This document shows positions 37,317 through 47,118 of a stretch of DNA of 64,000 bases, in pieces; position 1 is the first letter of the stretch; each line of letters begins with the position of its first letter. This stretch comes from Rhodohalobacter mucosus (GTDB lineage: Bacteria > Bacteroidota > Rhodothermia > Balneolales > Balneolaceae). The position numbers and the translations under genes were made by a program. The DNA is taken from the NCBI RefSeq assembly GCF_003150675.1, contig NZ_QGGB01000005.1, forward strand, positions 248,001 through 312,000, given 5' to 3'. The notes below the pieces were generated by a model that was not told the DNA's origin, ran no database searches, and saw only the letters and a list, made by a program, of their open reading frames with translations.

Positions 37317-40300
37317 CTAGGCTGTTTCCGTTCCGTTTACAGTATCGGTGTCCGTACCCGTAGGATACTGCTTGCGATCCACGATGGCGTACATCACCGG
37401 AATAACAACCAGCGTGAGCAGTGTCGATACCAGCAATCCGCCGATGACCGTGATACCCATGGGTGCACGCAATTCGGCACCATCGCCAAAGCCGATCGCC
37501 AGCGGCAGCAGGCCAAGCGTTGTCGTGAGGGTGGTCATTAAAATGGGACGCAGCCTTGACTTCCCGCCCTCCATAATGGCTTCAATCTTTTCGGTTCCCT
37601 TCCTTCTCATCTGGTTGATCAGGTCGATCAGGACGATGGCGTTGTTAACAACGATACCGGCCAGCAGAATCAGCCCGATAAAGACCACAACGCTGATTGT
37701 ACTGCCGGTAACATAGAGAGCGAGAATCGCTCCGACCAGCGCCAGCGGGATAGAGAACAGAATAATGAACGGGTGCAGCAGGGATTCGAACTGGGACGCC
37801 ATCACCAGGTACACCAGGAAGATGGCCAGGGAGAGAGCAAAAAGCAGGGAACGGAACGAGTCGGACATCTCCTCGTTCTGTCCGCCAATATCCGCAAATA
37901 CACCGGCCGGCATGGCTGTTTCCGATAAGATGCTCTGTACCTCACCGGCAGCCTCACCCAGATCGCCATAGCTCAGGTTGGCAGACACAACGGCAACACG
38001 CTGCTGGGAAACACGTCTGATTTCGCCCGGCCCGTTTGCAATTTCAACGCTTGCAATGGCACTGAGCGGGATTGGTCTGTCGCTTCCGGGATTTACAATC
38101 AACCGTGTGATTTCGTCGATGGATGCACGGTCTGACTCCCGGGCCCGGACGAGCACATCGATTTTCCGGTCTCTCCAGGAGTACCGGGTGGCTACATCAC
38201 CGCGCACATTACTCACCACACGGTCTGCCACTTCGTGCACCTGCAGCCCGAAAGCAGCGGCCCGGTCACGATCAAAATGGATCTGAAGTTCGGGACTTCC
38301 CGTTTCCATGGTGTTTTTTACATCCGCGAAGCGGTCGTTGGCCGACAGCCGGGCAGCAACGGCATCGCTGGCTCGTTTGAGGTCATTCAGGTCAAAACCG
38401 CTGATCTCAATTTCAATCGGTGTCTTGAAGCTGAAGAGTTCAGGCCGGCCAAACTTGTACTGAAGGCCCGGTATCTGACCCAGGGAAGCACGCATCTTCT
38501 CCATGGTATGCTCTTCCTCGGCGGAGGTTGCACCGGAAGCGAGCGTCACATTTAACTGTCCCCAGTTTTCGCCGCCCTGGTTCGGGTTGGCGTCCATCCG
38601 GTTCCCGGTTCCTGCAACAGCGAACGTGGTGCGAACGTCGTCATACGACCTGACAGATTCCTGAACGGTTCTGAGTGCACGATCGGTCTGCTCGATCGGG
38701 GTGCCGGGAGGGAGCTGGAACTCCACGGAGAATTCTCCCTGGGATAGCTGCGGAATGAGCTCAACGCCGATCCGGGGCACCAGGGCAATGGAACCGGCAA
38801 AGATGATCAGAGCGGAGGTTAAAACAACGGCTTTGTGATTCAATGACCAGTTCAGCAGCGAGGTGTACCGCTTCTCGGTGAATTTGTAACTCTTGTCGAA
38901 AGCATACACAAATGGCGAAAAAAGGGTACGAGTGATGGTCGATACCCATCGTGCGATAAATTTAAACAGTTTTGTAAACGCTGTGGGCACGGTGTAAAAC
39001 AGAAACATCCTCACTGCCCGCAGGCCGCGCCCCAACCGTGTCCGGGGTTCTTTCAGGTCCAGCGGATCAAGCGTTTTTTTGTCCCCGCCGATGGATGAGA
39101 GCATGGGGATCAGGGTGATGGCGACAACCAGGGATGCCAGAAGTGAGAATGTCACAGTGAGCGCCTGATCCCGGAAAAGCTGACCCGCAATTCCCTGAAC
39201 AAAAACAAGCGGAAAAAAGACAGCGATGGTGGTCAGAGTGGATGCAATCACGGCCATACCCACTTCACCGGCTCCCTCGCGGGCCGCTTCCACGATGCCC
39301 TTGCCCTGTTCACGGTGGCGCGCAATATTTTCAAGTACCACGATGGAGTTATCCACCAGCATCCCGATGCCCAGCGCGATACCGCCAAGCGACATGATAT
39401 TCAGCGAGATGTCGTTGCCGTACATCAGGTTGAAAGTGGCGATGATGGATACCGGAATGGAGACCGATATAATGACGGTGGTCCAGAAATTGCGGAGGAA
39501 AAAATAGAGAACCAGCACGGCCAGTATACCCCCGATGATCCCTGCATTCCTTACCTCATTCACCGCCGATGAGATAAATACGGATTGATCATACACCTTT
39601 ACGAGCTTCATGCCGGCGGGCAGAATGGATTGAATGGCTGCCATGCGTTCATTTACCGCGTTGGCAACGGCTACGGTATTGGCATCGCCCTCTTTATAGA
39701 TGGCGATCTCTACGGCTTCGGCACCGTTCAGTCGTGTGATCGCCTCCCTCTCTTTATAGGATTGAACCACATCCGCTACATCTTTCAAATAGATCACGTT
39801 ACCGGAATCGCTCGCGACAACCACATTTCGAATCTGATCTACCGTTTGAAATTCATTCAGCGTTCGAACCAGGTACTGTTGTGCGCCCTCCTCCAGCCGA
39901 CCTCCCGAGAGGTTCACATTCTCGGCCGAGAGAATCTGTGCGACAGACTCAATCGGAATATTCAGGTAGGAGAGCCTCTGCTGATCGATATTCACCTGAA
40001 TCTCCTCTTCGAGTCCCCCGCTTATCTTTACAGAGGCGACGCCCTGAGCGGATTCCAGGTTTTTCTTCAGCTCTTCATCACCCAGTACCCGCAGACCCTT
40101 CAGACGCGATATGGCATCGGGACTTGAAAGGTCCTGCTGTGAAGCAAAATCAAATGGGGATACCTGCTCTTCTTCCTCAGGAAAATCATTGTCATAGTAG
40201 AGAGCGTAGCGCAGAATCGGCTCGAGCGTGGGATCAAACCGGAGTGTAACCGGCTTCTCAGCGTCAAGCGGAAGGTTAACCGCATCCAGCTTGGCCATTA

Positions 40301-40622
40301 CGTCCAGATTGGCGAAGCTCATGTCCGTCCCCCAGGCAAACTCAAGCACCACATCCGACTGACCGGCGCGTGAGATGGATCGAACCTGCTGAACGCCTTT
40401 TACCACACCCACAGCCTCCTCAATGGGTTTGGTAATCAGGTTTTCAACTTCAACGGGAGCGGCACCCTCAAAATCGGTTCGGACGGTAAGGGTAGGGTAG
40501 CTGAGCTCGGGAAGAAGGTTAACGTTCAGGCGGGAGAGGGAAACCATCCCAAACAGGATGACGCCCACGGTGAACATAGCAATGGTTACTTTCCGGCGGA
40601 TGGATATGTCAATGAGTTTCAT
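37317..40622 (-). CDS. RND efflux permease (first of two)
   Basis: This 1101-aa RND protein starts with KLIDISIRRKVTIAMFTVGV, typical of the first helix. The TM4 motif is GIGMLVDNSIVVLENIARH and the TM10 motif GIVVNNAIVLIDLIN, again DN and NN in place of the AcrB DD and KN pairs. It is about 50-100 residues longer than usual because of a basic segment in the middle (residues about 520-600) that would sit on the cytoplasmic side before TM7. It differs clearly from the neighbouring 1006-aa permease, so the two may form a heteromeric pump as in MdtBC; that is inference. Confidence 0.9.
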   Translation of the reverse strand: MKLIDISIRRKVTIAMFTVGVILFGMVSLSRLNVNLLPELSYPTLTVRTDFEGAAPVEVENLITKPIEEAVGVVKGVQQVRSISRAGQSDVVLEFAWGTDMSFANLDVMAKLDAVNLPLDAEKPVTLRFDPTLEPILRYALYYDNDFPEEEEQVSPFDFASQQDLSSPDAISRLKGLRVLGDEELKKNLESAQGVASVKISGGLEEEIQVNIDQQRLSYLNIPIESVAQILSAENVNLSGGRLEEGAQQYLVRTLNEFQTVDQIRNVVVASDSGNVIYLKDVADVVQSYKEREAITRLNGAEAVEIAIYKEGDANTVAVANAVNERMAAIQSILPAGMKLVKVYDQSVFISSAVNEVRNAGIIGGILAVLVLYFFLRNFWTTVIISVSIPVSIIATFNLMYGNDISLNIMSLGGIALGIGMLVDNSIVVLENIARHREQGKGIVEAAREGAGEVGMAVIASTLTTIAVFFPLVFVQGIAGQLFRDQALTVTFSLLASLVVAITLIPMLSSIGGDKKTLDPLDLKEPRTRLGRGLRAVRMFLFYTVPTAFTKLFKFIARWVSTITRTLFSPFVYAFDKSYKFTEKRYTSLLNWSLNHKAVVLTSALIIFAGSIALVPRIGVELIPQLSQGEFSVEFQLPPGTPIEQTDRALRTVQESVRSYDDVRTTFAVAGTGNRMDANPNQGGENWGQLNVTLASGATSAEEEHTMEKMRASLGQIPGLQYKFGRPELFSFKTPIEIEISGFDLNDLKRASDAVAARLSANDRFADVKNTMETGSPELQIHFDRDRAAAFGLQVHEVADRVVSNVRGDVATRYSWRDRKIDVLVRARESDRASIDEITRLIVNPGSDRPIPLSAIASVEIANGPGEIRRVSQQRVAVVSANLSYGDLGEAAGEVQSILSETAMPAGVFADIGGQNEEMSDSFRSLLFALSLAIFLVYLVMASQFESLLHPFIILFSIPLALVGAILALYVTGSTISVVVFIGLILLAGIVVNNAIVLIDLINQMRRKGTEKIEAIMEGGKSRLRPILMTTLTTTLGLLPLAIGFGDGAELRAPMGITVIGGLLVSTLLTLVVIPVMYAIVDRKQYPTGTDTDTVNGTETA

Positions 40623-40636
40623 AAGTTATCCGCTTC

Positions 40637-41692
40637 CTATATACGATCAATAACGCTGACTCTGGAGCTGTCCTGCAGGCTTGTCTGGCCGATGGTTACA
40701 ACCATCTCACCGTCATCCAGTCCCCCGATTACTTCCACGTTCGATCCGTTGGTGTACCCGGTCTGGATCGATTTTTTAAACGCGAGCGAATCCCGTATCA
40801 CAAATACACTGTTTGAGAGATCCTCCGATATGACGGCCGATTTGGGGATCATCCGGGTGTTTTGGCGCGTGTCGTACACAATCTTAACCCGTGCAAACAT
40901 GCCGGGCCGCAGCTGACCCTGTGTCTCGTCAACATAGATGGTCACTTTAAACGTACCGGTTTCTGAATCCACAACCGGGCTGGTCCGCTCCACATGGCCA
41001 ACAAATGTTTCGCCCGGGATAGCGTCGGCACGGAGCTCCACCCGCTGATCTTTCTTAATTTTTGACATCTCATGTTCGGGAACGTGAAGAATTGCCTGCA
41101 GCGGACTAAAGTCGGATACGCGATAGAGCTGCTGGTCAATCGTCACCATATTCCCACTTTTTACGTATCGCATGGAGATGACGCCAGAGATGGGAGAACG
41201 TACTGAGGTATGCTCAAGGTTGAGGACGGCAAGGTCGTAGGTCGCTTTCTGCGACTCATATTCAAACTTAGCGTTTTGATATACCTCTGCAGCAATCAGC
41301 TCGCGTTCAAACAGGCTCTTGTTTCGCTGATACTCGCTTTCAAGCCGGTCGAGGGTGGCTTTGGCTCGATTGACCTCTATCTGATACTGATCATCTTCGA
41401 TTTTGGCGATAACCTGTCCGGCCTGAACCCGGTCGCCCTCTTCCACATGAAGCGTTTCGATGATGCCGCGGACTTTTGAAACCACCGTGGCTTCCTGCTC
41501 GGCGTCGAGCGTAGCGGTATTGGAGTAGTAGGCTGAGATGTCGCCCCGGCTAACGGATGATACCTCAACCGGGATAATCGGAATGTCATCTTCCGTGTTG
41601 TCTTCAGTGTTTCCGTTGCTGCTGCAGGCCTGAAGGGTAAAGAGTGCGCCCAGCAGCAGGGCCAAAGAGAGGAGATTCCTGGTAAACGTCAT
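40637..41692 (-). CDS. RND periplasmic adaptor lipoprotein (HlyD/AcrA family)
   Basis: The 351-aa product has a lipoprotein signal (LALLLGALFTLQACSS, lipidated Cys at about 23). Next come a lipoyl-type half (KVRGIIETLHVEEGDRVQAG, about 68), a short coiled-coil hairpin (about 95-140), the second lipoyl half (EHTSVRSPISGVISMRYVKS), then beta-barrel and membrane-proximal domains. It bridges the permeases to an outer-membrane channel. It is the first gene of the operon, 14 bp before the first permease. Confidence 0.9.
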   Translation of the reverse strand: MTFTRNLLSLALLLGALFTLQACSSNGNTEDNTEDDIPIIPVEVSSVSRGDISAYYSNTATLDAEQEATVVSKVRGIIETLHVEEGDRVQAGQVIAKIEDDQYQIEVNRAKATLDRLESEYQRNKSLFERELIAAEVYQNAKFEYESQKATYDLAVLNLEHTSVRSPISGVISMRYVKSGNMVTIDQQLYRVSDFSPLQAILHVPEHEMSKIKKDQRVELRADAIPGETFVGHVERTSPVVDSETGTFKVTIYVDETQGQLRPGMFARVKIVYDTRQNTRMIPKSAVISEDLSNSVFVIRDSLAFKKSIQTGYTNGSNVEVIGGLDDGEMVVTIGQTSLQDSSRVSVIDRI

Positions 41693-41944
41693 GTGAGTAC
41701 TATTGAATTTAAATCATAATCTGGATCCTGTAACGCGTCATGGTACGAGACGACGACATGTTTGTTACAGGAGCAGTTCAACCTTACCCACAGATCTGTT
41801 TAAAAGAGCAGCGTGAGGCTGTATGTCCGCTGCCAAGCTTCCCTGAAACAGAAGGATGAGAGCACCAAAAACTCATTAAAGAAGTGAAAATCCCCGGAAA
41901 ATTGGTTTTGGAATCCCGAATACGAAAAATCAGGTGCATACATT

Positions 41945-42070
41945 TATGCACAGAAAAGCGGGAGATTTTTACTATTCTGAGGTTTGGTGATCGAAAGGTG
42001 GGGCCTTTCTCCCCGGTTAACTGAGCAGGTGGAGGTATGATGGCCGCCTTTGACATTTTCAGCTCAAAAC
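41945..42070 (+). pseudogene. Decayed duplicate of the small membrane protein gene at 42194
   Basis: Translated in the right frame from 42004 the plus strand reads PFSPVN, stop, AGGGMMAAFDIFSSK. This aligns with PFVAVNFAEGGMQAVFDIFKS at the end of the intact 100-aa protein, with the TGA replacing a Phe codon and the normal stop lost. Nucleotide similarity extends upstream (TTGGTGAT, about 41992) and downstream into the 3' flank (ACACCCAGC, then CCAAATnCC and CACTTTAA). The 5' half of the gene is not recognisable. The offset between copies is about 435 bp. The rest of 41693-42193 holds nothing I can support. Confidence 0.65.
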
Positions 42071-42193
42071 ACCCAGCAACCAAACACTCCCGACGGAAAG
42101 ATTCATTTTGAACCCGTGCCTTCATCCGATTGCCAAATGCCCTCAATCCAACACATTGACAAGTAAACACATAAGCACTTTAATACGGTACAA

Positions 42194-42496
42194 ATGTTTA
42201 AAAAACCGGTAAAACCAAAAAAGGCATCCTTACTGTTTACGCTTCTGATCGCGATCACTGCGTATTTGGGCTCACAGGCCTCTCCTGTATTTGGATATTA
42301 TGTCGCACTGCTAACCATGGTTGCATTGATTCTGGCTTCCTATACAAATTCATTCTGGCCCTCGAAAGAGAAAGCGGAAAATCCGCTTGTTTTTTCCCTT
42401 TTCTGGGGATTGGTGATTGGAGGATTGGTTCCTTTCGTTGCAGTCAACTTCGCAGAGGGTGGGATGCAGGCCGTTTTTGACATATTTAAATCATAA
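42194..42496 (+). CDS. Small hydrophobic membrane protein of unknown function
   Basis: The 100-aa product has a short basic start (MFKKPVKPKKA), two membrane helices (LLFTLLIAITAYLG; YYVALLTMVALILASY), a polar loop with WPSKEKAENP, and a third hydrophobic segment (LFWGLVIGGLVPFVAVNF). I do not recognise the family. A decayed copy lies immediately upstream and a Dabb lipoprotein gene 102 bp downstream. Confidence 0.6.
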   Translation: MFKKPVKPKKASLLFTLLIAITAYLGSQASPVFGYYVALLTMVALILASYTNSFWPSKEKAENPLVFSLFWGLVIGGLVPFVAVNFAEGGMQAVFDIFKS

Positions 42497-42597
42497 CACC
42501 CAGCCATCTCTCCATCCAACATAATTTTATGGCTCAACCCATCAATGTATTCCCAAATACCGGCAACCCAAACACCCCAACACTTTAAATAATCGTT

Positions 42598-43020
42598 ATG
42601 AAACCCACCACTCACCTACTGATTCTGTCGTCTTTCATACTCCTGAGCTGTAATTCCGGGTCAGGTTCCGCAGAAACCGATTCAACTGAAGAAATCAATA
42701 CCGTCATCGAAGAAACCCGGCAGCTGCGGCATGTGGTTCTTTTTGAATTCACCGAAACATCAACTACTGAAGATATTGAGCGCATCGAAGAGGCCTTTGC
42801 AGCCCTGCCTTCGCAGATTGACGTGATCCGGGATTTTGAATGGGGAATCAACAACAGTCCCGAAGGGCTCGATCAAGGCTTTACCCACTGCTTTATCGTG
42901 ACCTTCGACAGTGAGGAGGGACGGGACATCTACCTGCCGCACCCCGCTCACCAGGCCTTTGTGGAGATCCTGAGCCCGCACCTGGAGGATGTACTGGTGG
43001 TGGATTATTGGGCGAGGTGA
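42598..43020 (+). CDS. Dabb-family (stress-responsive alpha/beta barrel) lipoprotein
   Basis: This 140-aa protein has a lipoprotein signal (LLILSSFILLSCNSG, Cys at about 19) and an acidic linker. A Dabb domain of about 95 residues then starts at LRHVVLFEFTETSTTEDIER and has the typical FEWGINNSPEGLDQGFTHCF and YLPHPAHQAFVEILSPHL blocks. Dabb proteins form dimeric ferredoxin-like barrels; their roles vary and are mostly unknown. Export as a lipoprotein is common for this family in Bacteroidota-like genomes. Confidence 0.85.
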   Translation: MKPTTHLLILSSFILLSCNSGSGSAETDSTEEINTVIEETRQLRHVVLFEFTETSTTEDIERIEEAFAALPSQIDVIRDFEWGINNSPEGLDQGFTHCFIVTFDSEEGRDIYLPHPAHQAFVEILSPHLEDVLVVDYWAR

Positions 43021-43456
43021 AGTGAGTAGATGGGTTGATTTCAATTACGAATAGACGAACCTGAGGATATTTTATTTAACTCTTTTATCTGTCCTGCAGT
43101 CATTTTATGTAACCAAAACCCGATCTTGTTTGCCATTAAAGGCATTCTAAACTTTTATTTAACTGGTTTATACGGTTTTCCGAAATTCCGAAATTGTATA
43201 ATTATATGTTATTGTACTTAATCTAAGATCTTTAAGATATAAAATGATGTCTTGTGATAGTGAATATCCTCATAGAGCCGTGTGTAAGAAGGTCTTCTAA
43301 CCTCAAGTAATTTTTTCTATTGAATAACCACCCAAAGTGCAGTCAAATTTTAGTATTCTCTTTTAAGACTATTCATTTAATCTGAACCGAGTAAACGGTG
43401 CCTTCAGGCGAATGGGCCATCAATCCATGTGATCCCTCTTTTCTAACGGCAAAATA

Positions 43457-43969
43457 TTGAATCTGCTTGCCTTGCATGCATCTATAAATTATTATGGAGA
43501 CACAATAAGTGGCGTAAGAGCCGGTACGGGAATGTCAGGCGTCCATAACTTAGCAACTCTAAACCCAGCCATCATGTTTTTGGATTCTGATTTCTATTAC
43601 ATATTCGGACCGGCCCTGCTCGTTGCGATCATTCTTGCAATGGGGTTCAGGTTTTGGGAAGGCAGGAAAGAGAGTGAACTGGAAAAAGCAATATCCGAGC
43701 TTAAGATCAATATCGTTTTGATCGGCTTTCTATCCATCGTACTGTGGTTTATGCTCCCCTCAACGCCTTCATTGCATACATTTGGTTTTCCTGAAACCAT
43801 ACATGAAATCCAGTCGAACGAACAGCTGCTTGATTATCCGCAGGGACAAAGCAGTGCGATTATTCGCACAACACAAGTGGTCCAGTGGTTTATATTCCTG
43901 TTCGTCTGGGGGCTTTTAACCACACTTTATTCTGTCATGAAAGCACTGGGAAACAGGAGAGAGGCATAG
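43457..43969 (+). CDS. Membrane protein of unknown function
   Basis: The 170-aa reading frame starts at a TTG; internal ATGs at residues 25 (MSGVHNL) and 39 (MFLDSDF) are other possible starts. Three hydrophobic segments are visible: YIFGPALLVAIILAMGF, NIVLIGFLSIVLWFMLP and VVQWFIFLFVWGLLTTLYSV. No motif I can name. The 436-bp stretch before it (43021-43456) is A/T-rich and holds no gene or clear signal that I can see. Confidence 0.5.
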   Translation: MNLLALHASINYYGDTISGVRAGTGMSGVHNLATLNPAIMFLDSDFYYIFGPALLVAIILAMGFRFWEGRKESELEKAISELKINIVLIGFLSIVLWFMLPSTPSLHTFGFPETIHEIQSNEQLLDYPQGQSSAIIRTTQVVQWFIFLFVWGLLTTLYSVMKALGNRREA

Positions 43970-44125
43970 AAATAGAATAAACAGTCGACAATGCATGATT
44001 CCATCCATTTCAGTGCTTACCTGTTTTTTTACTACTGCCATTACGTCTTTGTAGGTTGTTGTCGTGTGGATTATGGTGATCTTTCCGTAAACCTGCCATT
44101 CCATAAACGGCTTACCTGATAACCG

Positions 44126-45250
44126 ATGAACAGACAGTACTCATTCATTATCGTTCTGTCACTCCTGAGCTGGATCATGGTATCGTGCCAGGGATTTGAG
44201 CAGCATATTGAAAGAAGTCCATCCAATAATGACTTTACGGATCGTGTTGACTCACTGGTCATCAGTACAATGAACCGGTATAACATTCCGGGGCTTGCCA
44301 TTGGACTGGTATCCGGCGATTCAATCAGGTACGCAAAGGGGTATGGAATAAAAACGATTCAGGATACGCTTCCGGTGACGGAATTTTCAAATTTTCATAC
44401 GGCATCCATCAGCAAGCTGATTACGGCGCAGGCCATCATGATGCTGGTTGAAGAGAATAGGATTTCCCTGGATGATCGGTTGCCGGCACGGGTTCCCAAT
44501 TTGAGGTACAGTGACAAACGGGTGGAAGAGATAACGATCCGGCAGCTGCTGAACCACACCTCGGGGCTGCCCGATGTTTCCAGCTATGAGTGGGGAAATA
44601 ATCATCAGTCCGACCGGAGTCTGGAGCAGTATGTTCTGAGCCTGAACCTGAAACCCGAAATGGACCCTTCCTCTCAATATCACTACAGTAATCTGGCATA
44701 CAACATCCTGGGCTATGTTATCGAAAGAGTAACCGGAACGTCATTTGAACTCTATGTGAAAGAACATATTCTTGACCCGAATGGAATGAGCGGCAGTGAT
44801 TTCAGATATTATCTGATTCCCGACTCGCTGAGAACATCTCCTCACTCAAAAAATTGGCTCACCGGAAATGTTTATGTTCGGAAAACATATCCCTATACCA
44901 GAGAGCACGGCGCAAGCAGTACGCTGAATTCATCAGCATCGGATTTGAGCAAGTGGATGATTTCGTTCATGGAATCGATGATTGCAAATAACGGTGAGAA
45001 CGTGTTTACACAGATGACCCAGCCGGATTTTCGTGCCTATCCGTACATTGGTTTGGGATTTCAATTGGGCACCCTGGAATCCCGGGCAACCATTGGCCAC
45101 TATGGGGGCGATAAGGGGTACAGGAGCTACCTGCTGATGATACCGGAAGAAGAGACAGGATTGGTACTGTTAGCCAACTGCGATTACAATGAAGATTTCA
45201 GGCAGGAGATACTGCACCCGCTTGCCGGACTTATGCTAAAGAATAACTAA
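44126..45250 (+). CDS. Serine hydrolase of the beta-lactamase/class C family (lipoprotein)
   Basis: The 374-aa product has a lipoprotein signal (VLSLLSWIMVSCQG). The class C beta-lactamase-like core has the nucleophile motif TASISKLITAQ (SxxK, about residue 92), the YSN triad (YHYSNLAYNILGY, about 192) and a late HYGGDKGYRS in place of the KTG box (about 313). This pattern fits esterases or D-aminopeptidase/DD-peptidase-like enzymes in the envelope more than true beta-lactamases. Substrate unknown. It lies alone on the plus strand. Confidence 0.82.
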   Translation: MNRQYSFIIVLSLLSWIMVSCQGFEQHIERSPSNNDFTDRVDSLVISTMNRYNIPGLAIGLVSGDSIRYAKGYGIKTIQDTLPVTEFSNFHTASISKLITAQAIMMLVEENRISLDDRLPARVPNLRYSDKRVEEITIRQLLNHTSGLPDVSSYEWGNNHQSDRSLEQYVLSLNLKPEMDPSSQYHYSNLAYNILGYVIERVTGTSFELYVKEHILDPNGMSGSDFRYYLIPDSLRTSPHSKNWLTGNVYVRKTYPYTREHGASSTLNSSASDLSKWMISFMESMIANNGENVFTQMTQPDFRAYPYIGLGFQLGTLESRATIGHYGGDKGYRSYLLMIPEEETGLVLLANCDYNEDFRQEILHPLAGLMLKNN

Positions 45251-45354
45251 ATTAAAAAACGGGTAACCCATTGGATAGGATATCCGCCGGCACCCCGCAG
45301 CCGACATCTCGTTGTGAAGCAGAGGAAAACATGTTAACAAGGTGATATCAAGTG

Positions 45355-45816
45355 ATGAAAAAAATGAACAATAACATCAGAAAGGCTGTACCTAAAGACC
45401 TCAATCGGTGTACCGAAATCCGCGGGTTAACACGGGATAATCCGATTGACAGAGCGACACTAATAGCAATCGGAGTTACGGAAGAAGCATGGGCTATAAA
45501 ACTAGAGAAGGGTGAATATATCGGTGTAGTTGCCGAAGAAAAGGGAGAAATCGTTGGTTATTGTTTCGGTGATACGCAAACAGGGGAGATCCTGGTTTTG
45601 GCTTTGCTTCCAAAGTACGAAGGTGCTGGTTTGGGGCGTCATTTGTTGTCCAAAGTTATGGAAGAGTTATTTTCTGCAGGACTCTCTGAACTGTGGCTTG
45701 CGGCTTCATCTGACCCACAAATCAGAGCATATGGCTTTTACAGACATCTGGGATGGCAGCCATCAAATACATATGACGATAATGGGGATGAGATACTCAC
45801 ATATTTTAAGATATAA
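45355..45816 (+). CDS. GNAT N-acetyltransferase
   Basis: The frame opens at a GTG directly before the ATG at 45355; the ATG is preferred, with AAGGTG upstream. The product of about 153 aa has the GNAT acetyl-CoA loop LALLPKYEGAGLGRHLLSKV and the late SDPQIRAYGFYRHLGWQ motif. Substrate is unknown. The protein resembles stand-alone GNAT enzymes rather than ribosomal RimI. Confidence 0.8.
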   Translation: MKKMNNNIRKAVPKDLNRCTEIRGLTRDNPIDRATLIAIGVTEEAWAIKLEKGEYIGVVAEEKGEIVGYCFGDTQTGEILVLALLPKYEGAGLGRHLLSKVMEELFSAGLSELWLAASSDPQIRAYGFYRHLGWQPSNTYDDNGDEILTYFKI

Positions 45817-45922
45817 AGCCAATTCGATAGCAGCACGATTGGGCAGATAGAGAGTATTATAATCACGCAGCCAAGTGGAATCCTGCTTCCAAAAACGATC
45901 CTATCCCGGTTCCTGCAATAAC

Positions 45923-47008
45923 TCAACGGATTTTCAATACATCCGCCAGCACCCCCGCGGCGGTCACCTCCTTGCCGGCTCCGGGTCCCTGAATAATGAG
46001 GGGCTGATCCTTATACCGCCGGCTTTTGATCTGAATGAGATTGGTGGTGCCGGTGAGCAGGCCAATGGGTGATCCCTTGGGCACTTCCACCAAACCTACG
46101 CGCACGGTTCCGTTTTTCAGAACACCCTCATAGCGCAGGGTGCTTCCGCGGCTTAGAACCGGCTCCATGCGCTCTTTCCACTCCTCATCCGCTTCATGCA
46201 GGCGTTCCAGAAAGTCGGAAGCATCCACATCCTTTAGTGAAGGGGGGATGAGCGATTCCACCTTGATGTCGCTGCTCTCCAGCCGGAGTCCGCAGATGCG
46301 GGCCAGGATCAAAAACTTGCGGGCCACATCCTCGCCCGAGAGGTCATCACGCGGGTCGGGCTCCGCATAGCCGAGCGACCGTGCCTTGATTACGGCCTTG
46401 CTGAACGGCTCGCCCTTGTCGAGCTGTGAAAAGAGATAGGTCATCGTGCCTGAAAGAACGCCGGTGATCTCCAGGATTTCGTCACCCGACTCAATAAGGC
46501 TTTTCACCGTTCGGATCACGGGCAGTCCGGCGCCCACGTTGGTTTCATATCGGAACTCTGTGTCGTTTCTGCGCGCCAGTTCGTGCAGCTCGTCGAACTG
46601 CCCTTGGCTGCGGGTGTTGGCGATCTTACTGGGTGTTACCACATGAATGCCGAGGGAAAGGAGGGTGGCGTAGAGCTCCGCAACCTCACGGCTTCCGGAT
46701 GTATCCACAAAGATCACGCATCCTGCTTCATAGTTTGCCAGTTTCCGGATAATGTCGTTCCAGTTCTTCTGTTCTCCCTTCCAGAGGTTAAGATCCCCGG
46801 AGCGGTCGTCATATGGCTCTTCCTCCGGGTTGAGCCACCGAACATGTCGTGAGTTGCACAGGCCGATTACGCGGCATGACGCGTTGCCGGCCACTTGCCG
46901 TAGAAACGTCTCACCGACAGCGCCTACGCCCGCCACAAAAATGTATTTGGCTGGTTGGGGGATTCTTGCGATCTCTGTTGAATAAGCGATTGCCTCGGAT
47001 GGGCTCAT
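45923..47008 (-). CDS. Homoserine dehydrogenase
   Basis: The 361-aa product has an NAD(P)-binding start FVAGVGAVGETFLRQVAG and the core FVDTSGSREVAELY, VVTPSKIANT, ETNVGAGLPVIRTVKSLIESGD, ILSGTMTYLFSQL-like block and ARSLGYAEPDPRDDLSGEDVARK, as in the C-terminal half of ThrA/MetL. There is no aspartokinase or ACT domain. It makes homoserine from aspartate semialdehyde, feeding MetX. It is the last gene after the SAM riboswitch, so methionine should control it. Confidence 0.92.
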   Translation of the reverse strand: MSPSEAIAYSTEIARIPQPAKYIFVAGVGAVGETFLRQVAGNASCRVIGLCNSRHVRWLNPEEEPYDDRSGDLNLWKGEQKNWNDIIRKLANYEAGCVIFVDTSGSREVAELYATLLSLGIHVVTPSKIANTRSQGQFDELHELARRNDTEFRYETNVGAGLPVIRTVKSLIESGDEILEITGVLSGTMTYLFSQLDKGEPFSKAVIKARSLGYAEPDPRDDLSGEDVARKFLILARICGLRLESSDIKVESLIPPSLKDVDASDFLERLHEADEEWKERMEPVLSRGSTLRYEGVLKNGTVRVGLVEVPKGSPIGLLTGTTNLIQIKSRRYKDQPLIIQGPGAGKEVTAAGVLADVLKIR

Positions 47009-47118
47009 GATTGTGTGATGTTTATCTAAATGTGAGTTGCAATAAGGACTGAAAGTGAAAAGTCCCCTCCTTTGTAAGGAGGGGAGATTCCTTAGCCGAA
47101 TTTCTAACTCGATTAATG

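Noticed and set aside
41784-42615. Two similar minus-strand reading frames (128 and 91 codons) sharing an MSK..IPP.A.LT motif
   Set aside because: They are antisense readings of the duplicated segment around the 100-aa gene; the similarity is explained by the plus-strand gene and its decayed copy.
43021-43456. Hidden small gene or RNA in the A/T-rich gap
   Set aside because: No open frame with start signal, no convincing hairpin and no promoter-terminator pair could be seen.
44126-45250. True beta-lactamase resistance gene
   Set aside because: SxxK and YSN are present but the KTG box is HxG-like and the protein is a lipoprotein; peptidase or esterase roles are equally likely.
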